Shown here piece by piece: positions 24,977 to 32,860 of a stretch of 64,000 bases of DNA (positions are counted from its first letter, which is position 1; each line of letters begins with the position of its first letter). This DNA is from CAYLPJ01 sp964385465. Lineage in GTDB: Bacteria; Planctomycetota; Phycisphaerae; SM23-33. The DNA is taken from assembly GCA_964385465.1 (NCBI GenBank), contig CAYLPJ010000022.1, forward strand, positions 20,293 through 84,292. The letters are read 5' to 3'. The notes below the pieces were generated by a model that made no database searches, was not told the DNA's origin, and saw only the letters and a list, made by a program, of their open reading frames with translations. A program made the position numbers and the translations under genes.

Positions 24977-26623
24977 TTGACCGCAACCCACCGCAGACTT
25001 CGCTTCGGCGTCGAGGTGCTCGACCACGAGTTCGACGACGCGGGCGTGCTGGCCGCCGTTGAAGAGAACATCCCCCGGTTCGGGATCGAGGAGATTCTCT
25101 TCTGGGGCTCGAACAACGTGCTGAACGACACCGTCCGCGTGCCGGACTACCCCCACTACACCCCGCCGGCCAAAGCCGAGCAGGTCCGGCGGTTCCGTCA
25201 GTGGCTGGGGCGCTACCGCAAGCACGGGCTGCTCCTGGTCGCCGACGGTCGCGAGCCGCACCTGGGACCGGAGTTCTTCGAGGCCTGCCCCGAGGCGCGC
25301 GACGTGACATCCGGCACGCTGTGGGATTTCATCGAGAAACGCATCCAGGCGGTCTTCGACCTCGCCCCCGAGCTCGACCGCATCGAGTCCTTCCTCTGGG
25401 AGACGTGGCTGCTCAACGGGGACCACTACTTCGAGGGCATGCACTGGTCGGCCGACGGACGCGGCTGGCAGGGCCGGCGCTATTACGAGCCGGTGGACTA
25501 CCTCGCCGAGATGATCGCCGCATTCGCCCGCGGGGCCGCCGCGGCCGGGAAGGAGTACGCCCAGAAGGGCTTCTCCACGCGCCCGTGGCAGGAGCGGGTC
25601 CTTGTCGACGCGATCCTGCGAGTCCCCCGCGACGTGCCGCTTCGCACCTCCACGCAGATGCAGATCGGGGACTTCAACCCGTTCATGGCCCCGCCGGCGC
25701 TGGTGCCGGCCAACCAGACGCGCCCGATGACGATGTACTTCGACTGCTTCGGCGAGTACCTCGGGCGAAGCCAGATCCCCTACTGCTATCCCGAGCGGAT
25801 GCAGGCGAGGCTGCGGTGGGCCCTCCGCGAGAGCGCCGCCCTCGACGCCGTCCGCGGGCGGGTGAACTTCTCCGACCGGTGGAACGTCGCCAAGACCGCA
25901 CACCTGTTCGACACGCCCAACGAGATCAACCTGGTCGCCCTCGCGGCGCTCGCCGAGAATCCCGACTGCTGCATGGGCGACCTCTGGCGGCAGTGGGCGT
26001 CCGAGCGGTACGGACCGGCCGCGTGCGAGGCGGTCACCCGCGCCCTGCGCAGGACGCCGGAGATCGTCCGCAACAGCATGTTCTTCCACGGTGCGACGCT
26101 GACGCTGCACAGCCAGGTGCCGACGGTCCCGCAGATGCTCGGCCGGGCGCGTCACCTCGCCCAAGACGCCGCCGGCTGGTGCCCGGACCGCATCGAGGCC
26201 AACGCCCAACTCGACGAGATGGTCCACGACCCGAGCGACTACGTCCTCGGCGAGATGCTCCAGGCACAGCGGCAGGCACAGAGGCTGTGCGAGGAGTCCA
26301 TCGAGGACATCGAGGCCGCCCGCCGCGACATGCCGGCCGAGCGGTACGAACGGCTCAGGGCGCAGTTCGCCTTCACGGCGGAGTTCCTGGCCGTATACGA
26401 GCGGATCGTCGAGGTCTTCGTCCGCGTGCGGATGCGCCCGGAGCGAGCGCCGAGCGGCAATGATGAGGCCGTCGCGCGCTGCCTGGATACGCTCGCCGCC
26501 TCGGCCGACTACGCCGACGCGAACTACGGCGGAGACTGCATCATCCAGGGGGACGCCCTGCGAGGCTTCATCGACAGCGCCCGCGCCGCAACGCCCTCGG
26601 TCCCCGGCAAGGAGACAGACTGA
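24977..26623 (+). CDS. Unrecognised 548-residue protein of the catabolic run, possible TIM-barrel hydrolase
   Basis: The protein has no signal peptide and no transmembrane segment, so it should be cytosolic. The first 340 residues look like an alpha/beta barrel, with motifs RFGIEEILFWGSNN, LWETWLLNGDHYF, MTMYFDCFGEYLG and FDTPNEINLVALAAL. The last 200 residues are helical (LAQDAAGWCPD, EESIEDIEAARRDM). Acidic residues after strands (WET, DCFGE) would suit a glycoside hydrolase, with alpha-glucuronidase-like enzymes the nearest impression, but no family signature is certain. The start is TTG at 24977 with AAAGGA seven bases upstream. Its stop overlaps the next start (TGATG). Confidence 0.65.
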   Translation: MTATHRRLRFGVEVLDHEFDDAGVLAAVEENIPRFGIEEILFWGSNNVLNDTVRVPDYPHYTPPAKAEQVRRFRQWLGRYRKHGLLLVADGREPHLGPEFFEACPEARDVTSGTLWDFIEKRIQAVFDLAPELDRIESFLWETWLLNGDHYFEGMHWSADGRGWQGRRYYEPVDYLAEMIAAFARGAAAAGKEYAQKGFSTRPWQERVLVDAILRVPRDVPLRTSTQMQIGDFNPFMAPPALVPANQTRPMTMYFDCFGEYLGRSQIPYCYPERMQARLRWALRESAALDAVRGRVNFSDRWNVAKTAHLFDTPNEINLVALAALAENPDCCMGDLWRQWASERYGPAACEAVTRALRRTPEIVRNSMFFHGATLTLHSQVPTVPQMLGRARHLAQDAAGWCPDRIEANAQLDEMVHDPSDYVLGEMLQAQRQAQRLCEESIEDIEAARRDMPAERYERLRAQFAFTAEFLAVYERIVEVFVRVRMRPERAPSGNDEAVARCLDTLAASADYADANYGGDCIIQGDALRGFIDSARAATPSVPGKETD

Positions 26624-29190
26624 TGTTCAGGTTCGCAGTGTGTGCCGCCGCCCTGGTCCTTTGTGCTGCCGGAGCCCCCGCCGAAGACGCCGTTACCGCC
26701 GGGAAGGTGACGGTCCAGCCGCCGACGCTGATCTGCATCGGCGTTCAGTGGCACGTGAGGGGGGATGAGAACGGCAACGCGACGGCGACGGTGAGCTACC
26801 GGCGCAAGGGTGCGGGCGAATGGCGGCCGTCGCTGACGCTGTACCGCGTGGGGCTGGATCGTACGCTCTGCGGACGGGAGCTCAGCGACGGCACACGTCA
26901 CGAGGGCTGGCCGGTGCCCGAGGCGCTGGTCGGGTCGGTGATCGACCTCGAGCCGGGGACGCCGTACGAGGTGCGGCTGGAGCTGGCCGACCCCGACGGC
27001 GTCCGCGGGGAGGCGGTTCGCACGCTGACCTGCGCGACGCGACCGGAGCCGGCCCCGAAGCCCGGCCCGCGCATCCGCCACGTCTACCCGCCGGGGCACA
27101 GGGGCGAGAAGAAGCAGCCGGCGTACCGGTCGATCGCCGCGGCGGTCAACGGCTACCACCCGTGGTGCGACAACTACAACGTCTCCTACGACCACGCCCG
27201 CCCGGGCGAGACGATCCTGGTCCACGGCGGGGTCTACCGCGGGGACCGCTTCAACTACCGCGACCCGCACGTCTTCTGGCTGTGGGGCACGCAGGTGCTC
27301 ACGTTCGGCGGGACGAAGGAGGCGCCCATCGTCATCAAGGCCGCCGGGGACGGCGAGGCGATCATCGACGGCGCGGCGCCCAAGGGCGAGCACCCCTCCC
27401 CCTGCCTGCTCAACGTGATGGCCGCCGATCACCTGCATTTCGAGGGCCTGGTCTTCCGCAACGCGTTCATCGGCATCCGCGCGGGGCTGTGGCGCGTCGG
27501 CGGGTGCGAAGGGCTGACCGTCAAGGACTGCGTCTTCGCCAATGTCGCCAACGGCGTGCTGGGCCTCGACGGGCGCTGCCGCGACTTCACCATCCTCGAC
27601 AACTGGTTCATCGGCACCAACGACGGCGACCAGTTCCACCGCACCGCCGGCGGCGCCTGGGGGCGGACGCGCAGCGGCTACGCGGTGAACCTCCTCGGCA
27701 GCGGGCACGCCGTCGGCTTCAACCACGCCGAGCGGTACTGGGACGGGATCAACGTCAACACGTCCGGCCACCCGGACCCGAACCTGCACATGCGGGCCGA
27801 GTGCATCGACATCTACAACAACGAGATCCACAACATCTGCGACAACTTCATCGAGGCCGACGGCGGGCTGTACAACATCCGCGTGCTGCGCAACCGCTGC
27901 TTCAACAGCATGGCCACGCCGCTGAGCTACCAGCCGGTCTTCGCCGGGCCGGTGTACTGGATCCGCAACGTCGTCTACAACGCAGCCAACGGCGCCCAGT
28001 CCTTCAAGGCCTGCGGGGCGCAGGTCATGGTCGCACTGCACAACACCTTCCTGGGCCACTGGGCGGCCTACGAGTGGACCGAGTATGGCGACGTCCGCAA
28101 CAACGCCTTCCTCGGCCCCGGCCGACCGATCCACGCCAAGGACCGCAAGCGCCCGGTGCTCAAGACCGGCTTCCGCCACCCCGGCAGCACGATGGACTAC
28201 AACGCGCACCGCGTCGGGCTCACCGGCGCCGACAAGCCGTTCGTCCTGAAGCTCGGCGGCGATACCCACGCGGCCGGGAGCCTCGAAGAACTGGGCAAGC
28301 TCTGCGGCGCGGAGGCCCACGGCGTGGAGGTCGCCGGCCTGGACGTCCTGGTCCGCCCCGGCGAGCCGGCGTGGAAGACCGACAAGACCCGCCTGTTCAC
28401 GCCGGATGAGGTGGACCTGCGGCCGAGGCCCGACGGGCCGCTCGTCGACGCCGGCTGCCGCATCCCCGGCGTCAACGACGGCTTCGCCGGCGAGGCGCCG
28501 GACATCGGCGCCTACGAGGCAGGCAGGCCACTGCCCCACTACGGTCCGCGGACCGACCGCAAGCTCGCCGACGTGCTCAAACTCGCGGCCGCGCCGACAC
28601 CCCCGCCGGCGTCCGACCGCGGCGGCGCGGCGGCCGGGCCGGTGGCGAGGACCCGCCCGGTGACGGGCCTGTCGGTGGATGACGGCGGGACGATCGCGTC
28701 CGTGACGATCGGCTCTCGAACGATCCCCGCCTCGTCGCTGACGGTGGGCAAGGCCTCGTCGAAGGCGCCGGCGGAGGGGGTTGCGGGCATCGCCAGCCTG
28801 AACGTCGGCGAGGGCGTGACGAGTCCGAAGAAGGGCCCGTGGTCGTTCGACGTGACGGGCTTCGCCGGAGGCGCCCCGGCCGAGGTGCTCATCCTGGAAG
28901 TCGGCGGCAACGACGCGATTCACGTCGCGGCCGTCCTGGAGGGCCCGACGCTGGGCAAGCCGGTCTACGTCCCCCGCGGCGCGTGGGGCGGCACGAAGGT
29001 CGAGAGCCTGGTCGCCAGTGGCAACGTTGCGGGAGTGCTGCTCCGCACGGCCGAGCTGCTCGGGCCCGACGGCAAGCCGCTGGGCGAAGGCGCGAAGGTC
29101 CTCGGCGTGCGCATCGTGGGCACGCCCAACGGCGTCGACCCCGTCTGCGTCGCCGGCGTCGGCAAGACGGAAGGCAAGGCCCGACCATGA
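26623..29190 (+). CDS. Secreted right-handed beta-helix protein
   Basis: An 855-residue exported protein. A signal peptide ending near GAPAEDA leads into a beta-sandwich or FN3-like domain (to about residue 135, ending DPDGVRGEAVRTLT). A long parallel beta-helix follows (about 150-590), with repeated coil motifs such as HFEGLVFRNAFIG, LTVKDCVFANVANG, FTILDNWFIG and IDIYNNEIHNICDN. The helix closes with PDIGAYEAGRPLPHYGP, a motif found at the end of many Gram-negative beta-helix proteins, and a C-terminal beta domain follows (about 675-855). Such proteins are usually polysaccharide lyases or epimerases, or bind glycans. A shorter paralogue lies two genes downstream. Confidence 0.8.
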   Translation: MFRFAVCAAALVLCAAGAPAEDAVTAGKVTVQPPTLICIGVQWHVRGDENGNATATVSYRRKGAGEWRPSLTLYRVGLDRTLCGRELSDGTRHEGWPVPEALVGSVIDLEPGTPYEVRLELADPDGVRGEAVRTLTCATRPEPAPKPGPRIRHVYPPGHRGEKKQPAYRSIAAAVNGYHPWCDNYNVSYDHARPGETILVHGGVYRGDRFNYRDPHVFWLWGTQVLTFGGTKEAPIVIKAAGDGEAIIDGAAPKGEHPSPCLLNVMAADHLHFEGLVFRNAFIGIRAGLWRVGGCEGLTVKDCVFANVANGVLGLDGRCRDFTILDNWFIGTNDGDQFHRTAGGAWGRTRSGYAVNLLGSGHAVGFNHAERYWDGINVNTSGHPDPNLHMRAECIDIYNNEIHNICDNFIEADGGLYNIRVLRNRCFNSMATPLSYQPVFAGPVYWIRNVVYNAANGAQSFKACGAQVMVALHNTFLGHWAAYEWTEYGDVRNNAFLGPGRPIHAKDRKRPVLKTGFRHPGSTMDYNAHRVGLTGADKPFVLKLGGDTHAAGSLEELGKLCGAEAHGVEVAGLDVLVRPGEPAWKTDKTRLFTPDEVDLRPRPDGPLVDAGCRIPGVNDGFAGEAPDIGAYEAGRPLPHYGPRTDRKLADVLKLAAAPTPPPASDRGGAAAGPVARTRPVTGLSVDDGGTIASVTIGSRTIPASSLTVGKASSKAPAEGVAGIASLNVGEGVTSPKKGPWSFDVTGFAGGAPAEVLILEVGGNDAIHVAAVLEGPTLGKPVYVPRGAWGGTKVESLVASGNVAGVLLRTAELLGPDGKPLGEGAKVLGVRIVGTPNGVDPVCVAGVGKTEGKARP

Positions 29191-29264
29191 GAACGCGCGT
29201 CATGCCCCGGCAAAGTCGGCCGAGCCGCCGCGCACTACGGACCCCGCAGCCGAAAGGACACGCG

Positions 29265-30359
29265 ATGAGCCGCCCTGCCCTGTTGATCGCACTTCTGGCC
29301 GCTGCCGCAACCGCGGCGGCGGGCGCACCGGAATGGGAGAAGATCTCCGACAAGCTGTTCGCGGGCATCGAGGACTACCAGCCGGTCAAGGCGGCACTGA
29401 ATCGCAAGATCGGCTGCCTGGCCGTAGCGCCGCCGACCGGCGATGTGTTCGTCATGGTCAACCGCACCTACGGCGTCTGGAAAAGCCCCGACGCCGGCGA
29501 GACGTGGACGAGACTCGACTCCCCCGTCCGCGGCCGGGCGTACGGCGGATTCGCCGCCGACGTGGACCCGGCCACGGGCAGGCTGGCGGTGTTCAGCGTG
29601 GTGGTCAAGGGCATCGCCCCGGTCGGCGGGCTGACGCTGGACGGGGGGCGGACGTGGACGCCGATCGGCCGCCCGGAGGGCACGCGTCACGACGGATGGT
29701 CCTGGGGCTGCGTCGCCTGGGGCGAGGGGGAGAAGGCGGGCCGCCCGCAGGTGATCCTGGCCAAGCAGCACCACGCGTGGGTGGTCATGTGGCTGAGCGT
29801 AGACGGCGGGCGGAACTGGCGGAAGATCCGCAGCGTCACCAGCCGCAACCCCGGCCTGGCCGACGCGGGCACGCTGCTGTGCGGCGTGGACGAGCACTCC
29901 AAGGGCGCCGAGAAGGGCATCTTCCGCAGCACCGACGGGGGCGAAAGCTGGCGAAAGGTCGCCGACCACGTCGTCACCGGCAAGACGCCCGTCCGCTGCC
30001 GCGGGAAGGTCTACTGGACGACCCGCGCGGGCGTGATCGCCAGCGACGACAGGGGCGAGACCTGGACGCTCCTCGGCGGGGGACTGCCCGGGGCGCTCTG
30101 GGGACCCTACTTCAGCGCCGACGGTCGGCGGATGGTCGTCGTCAACCAGGCCGGTTTCCAACGCAGCGACGACGGCGGGGCCACCTGGCGGAAGGTGGCC
30201 GACTTCTTCGGCGGCCGCGGGCCTGGCAAACGCAAGTACAGCATCGACCACCCCACCATCAGCTACGGCTGGGACGCCGAGCGGAACATCCTCTACTGCG
30301 CGCCCGTCGGTGGGGAGGCCTGGCGGCTCCGCCTCGGCCAGGACGAAGGAGCGAAGTGA
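29265..30359 (+). CDS. Secreted Asp-box (BNR) repeat protein
   Basis: A 364-residue protein with a signal peptide (MSRPALLIALLAAAATAAAG) and a beta-propeller marked by six Asp-box motifs: SPDAGETW, TLDGGRTW, SVDGGRNW, STDGGESW, SDDRGETW and SDDGGATW. Asp boxes occur in sialidases and in many noncatalytic propellers (VPS10/BNR type). The sialidase Arg triad could not be identified with certainty, so a sialidase call is not made. The ATG at 29265 follows GAAAGGACAC. Placement between two beta-helix paralogues suggests it acts on or binds the same extracellular glycan. Confidence 0.78.
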   Translation: MSRPALLIALLAAAATAAAGAPEWEKISDKLFAGIEDYQPVKAALNRKIGCLAVAPPTGDVFVMVNRTYGVWKSPDAGETWTRLDSPVRGRAYGGFAADVDPATGRLAVFSVVVKGIAPVGGLTLDGGRTWTPIGRPEGTRHDGWSWGCVAWGEGEKAGRPQVILAKQHHAWVVMWLSVDGGRNWRKIRSVTSRNPGLADAGTLLCGVDEHSKGAEKGIFRSTDGGESWRKVADHVVTGKTPVRCRGKVYWTTRAGVIASDDRGETWTLLGGGLPGALWGPYFSADGRRMVVVNQAGFQRSDDGGATWRKVADFFGGRGPGKRKYSIDHPTISYGWDAERNILYCAPVGGEAWRLRLGQDEGAK

Positions 30360-30360
30360 C

Positions 30361-31329
30361 ATGCCCCGAGGAGTCCGCGCAGCCCTGTGCATCGCCCTGG
30401 CCCTCGCCGCCGCCCCGGCCGCGGGGGAAGACGCCGTCACGGGCGGGGAGGTGGTGATCGACCCGCCGACGCTGATCTGTCTCGGCGTGTACTGGCCGGT
30501 CTCCGGCGACGACGACGGCGACGCGAACGTGGCGGTGCACTTCCGCCGAAAAGGCGGGAAGGCGTGGCGTCGCGGGATGGACCTCTGGCGGACCCACGGC
30601 GAGACCTGCGGCGACCGGTTCACCCCGCCGGTCTGGCGGACGCCCAACGCCTTCGCCGGCAGCCTGTTCGACCTGGAGCCCGACACCCCCTACGAGGTCC
30701 GGCTGACACTGACCGACCCGGACGGCGTCCGAGGCCGCGCCGTGCGAACCCTCACCAACGCCGGCGAAGCCGACGGGAGCGTCCGCAACGTGCGGTTCCT
30801 GCGGAACACCTGCTCGTTCACCTGCCAGCCGCTGTGGGGCGGGCCGGTCTACTTCATCCGCAACCTGGGGCACCCGAGGAAGTACATGCAGCACCCCTCC
30901 GGCGTGGTCGCCTGCCACAACCGCTTCGGCTCGCTGACGGCGCGGGGAGGGCGACACGCGTACCTCAACAACATCGTGGAGTTCAGTTGGCACGAGTGGC
31001 TGTTCCGCGTGGACGTCGACAGCGAACCGGGGCGGATCGACGGCAATGCCTACCGACTGTGGCGAAAGGGCAAGCCGACCCGCCCGAGCGCGTGGACGCT
31101 GAAGACCCCTTCCCGCGACGTCACCGAGACCACCTTCGACGCGTTCCGCCGCGCCGCGGGCGTCGAGGCGCACGGCCTGGCGTTCGAGTCCCCCCACGAC
31201 AAGCCGCTGATCGACGCCGCCCTCGCGCTGCCGAACGTCAACGACGACTACAACGGCGCCGCCCCGGACATCGGGCCCTACGAAAAGGGAAGCCCCAAGC
31301 CCCACTACGGCCCCCGGCCGCCGCGCTGA
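30361..31329 (+). CDS. Shortened paralogue of the secreted beta-helix protein
   Basis: This 322-residue exported protein aligns with the 855-residue protein at both ends. The N-terminus (EDAVTGGEVVIDPPTLICLG) matches its N-terminal domain and the C-terminus (NDDYNGAAPDIGPYEKGSPK) matches the end of its helix. The middle coils (about residues 140-410 of the long protein) are absent; the text passes from DPDGVRGRAVRTLTN straight to RNVRFLRN and GGPVYFIRN. The reading frame is kept, so it may still make a protein with only the last coils, or be a decaying copy. The ATG at 30361 overlaps nothing and follows the BNR gene stop by one base. Confidence 0.75.
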   Translation: MPRGVRAALCIALALAAAPAAGEDAVTGGEVVIDPPTLICLGVYWPVSGDDDGDANVAVHFRRKGGKAWRRGMDLWRTHGETCGDRFTPPVWRTPNAFAGSLFDLEPDTPYEVRLTLTDPDGVRGRAVRTLTNAGEADGSVRNVRFLRNTCSFTCQPLWGGPVYFIRNLGHPRKYMQHPSGVVACHNRFGSLTARGGRHAYLNNIVEFSWHEWLFRVDVDSEPGRIDGNAYRLWRKGKPTRPSAWTLKTPSRDVTETTFDAFRRAAGVEAHGLAFESPHDKPLIDAALALPNVNDDYNGAAPDIGPYEKGSPKPHYGPRPPR

Positions 31330-31389
31330 GGGGCGAGGCCGAGCCCTGCGGCCCGCCCGCGGCCCGAGCCCGAGACGCCCGAGGCGCCC

Positions 31390-32838
31390 CTACCCCTTGC
31401 CGGGCTGGAACAACCAGCTCTCCGGGAAGCTCTGGGCGAACGCGCCCGGCTCGCCGGGCGGGGCGAACTGGCCGCAGCCGGTGACGCCCAGACCGCGCCC
31501 GTCGCATTCCCGCGTCGCGTAGCGATCGAACCACGCCTCCATCTCGGCGCGGAGTTCGGCGGCCTCTGGGGGCTTCTCTCCGCGGTCGGCGAGGAGGTTG
31601 CGGCACTCGTCGGGATCGGCGTCGAGATCGTAGAGCTCGTGCGGGCCCTGGGGGTAGCGGTGGGTGTACTTCCACCGCTCGGTGCGGATCATCCGCGCGG
31701 GGCCGTACTCGTCGAAGACCACCACCGAGCCCGCGCCCGCGTCCTTGCCCTCCAGCACCTCGGCGACGCCGCGCCCGGGAAGGCTGTCGGGGTCGGGATG
31801 CTCCAGGCCCGTCAACTCCAGCAACGTCGGCAGGATGTCGTAGTGGCTGAGCAACTCGCCGCAGACGCTGCCGTCGTCCCACCGGCCGGGCCAGCGGACG
31901 ATGCCCGGCACGCGGACGGACGTCTCGAAGAGATTCAACGGGCTCGTCCCGTTGCCCTTGCCGCAGATCCCGTGATGCCCCATGTTCATGCCGTTGTCGC
32001 TCGTGAAGATCACCAGCGTCTCACGGGCCAGGCCAAGGCCCTCCAGGCGATCCAGCAGCCGCCCGACGCCGGCGTCGAGGCCCGTCACGGCGGCGTAGTA
32101 CCCGCTGAGCTTCTCCCGCCGCCGCTCGGGGCAGTGGAAGAAGTCGGTGATGCCGACGTCGTCGGGGTGCTTCGGCTCGAGGGGCACGGACTCGAACGGG
32201 CAGTTCTCGAAGTACGGGTCGAACAGCTCCGGCGGATGGTGCTCCCGCCGCCAGGGGCTGTGCGGGGCGTTGTAGTGAACGTTGAGGCAGAACGGCCGAC
32301 CGTCGGCGGCGCGGGCGTCGAGGAACGCCAGGGCATGGGCGGTGATCGCGTCGGTGACGTAACCGGGCGCGACGCGCTGCCCGCCGGTCTCGTCGTGGAA
32401 GGGGCAGTCCATGTAGGCCCCGCCCTTGACGCGCCAGAAGGCCATGCCCGCCTGCCGGCGGTGGTCGGCCCCGAGGTGCCACTTGCCGCTGATCCCGCAC
32501 TCGTAGCCGGCCCCCGCGAGAAGCTGGGTGTACGTCGGCTGGCCGTCGAGAAAGGCGGTGTCCCCGCCGTGCAGCGGGTGGGCGTCGTCGCGGCTGCGGA
32601 GGAAATCGTGCACCCCGTGGCGGCTGGCGATCCGTCCGGTGAGGATCGACGCCCGCGCCGCCGAGCAGACCGGCGTCACGCAGAACAGCCGGTCCAGCCT
32701 CACCCCGCCGGCGGCGAGACGGTCGAGGTTCGGCGTGCGGAGCTCCGCGTTGCCCGCGCAGCCCAAGGCCCAGAAGCCCTGGTCGTCGGTGACGATCATC
32801 AGCACGTTCGGTCGGGCGCGATGCGGCGCGTCGGCCAT
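31390..32838 (-). CDS. Formylglycine-type sulfatase
   Basis: This 482-residue sulfatase would hydrolyse sulfate esters. Metal ligands D18 and D19 stand in VTDDQ. The maturation motif is C58-S-A-A-R62, a C-x-A-x-R form of the C/S-x-P/A-x-R signature, followed by ASILTGR, so C58 would become formylglycine. GKWHLG and FTSDNGMNMG supply further active-site Lys, His and metal-binding residues. No signal peptide is visible, so the enzyme looks cytosolic unless the start is wrong; the ATG at 32838 is the first one before the catalytic strand. It faces the beta-helix genes and is followed upstream on its strand by a putative glycosidase, supporting a role on a sulfated glycan. Confidence 0.9.
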   Translation of the reverse strand: MADAPHRARPNVLMIVTDDQGFWALGCAGNAELRTPNLDRLAAGGVRLDRLFCVTPVCSAARASILTGRIASRHGVHDFLRSRDDAHPLHGGDTAFLDGQPTYTQLLAGAGYECGISGKWHLGADHRRQAGMAFWRVKGGAYMDCPFHDETGGQRVAPGYVTDAITAHALAFLDARAADGRPFCLNVHYNAPHSPWRREHHPPELFDPYFENCPFESVPLEPKHPDDVGITDFFHCPERRREKLSGYYAAVTGLDAGVGRLLDRLEGLGLARETLVIFTSDNGMNMGHHGICGKGNGTSPLNLFETSVRVPGIVRWPGRWDDGSVCGELLSHYDILPTLLELTGLEHPDPDSLPGRGVAEVLEGKDAGAGSVVVFDEYGPARMIRTERWKYTHRYPQGPHELYDLDADPDECRNLLADRGEKPPEAAELRAEMEAWFDRYATRECDGRGLGVTGCGQFAPPGEPGAFAQSFPESWLFQPGKG

Positions 32839-32860
32839 GCGCGGGCTCCTTCGGCGTCTG

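Noticed and set aside
29265..30359. Calling the Asp-box protein a sialidase
   Set aside because: Asp boxes alone are not enough. The catalytic Arg triad and Tyr/Glu pair could not be located.
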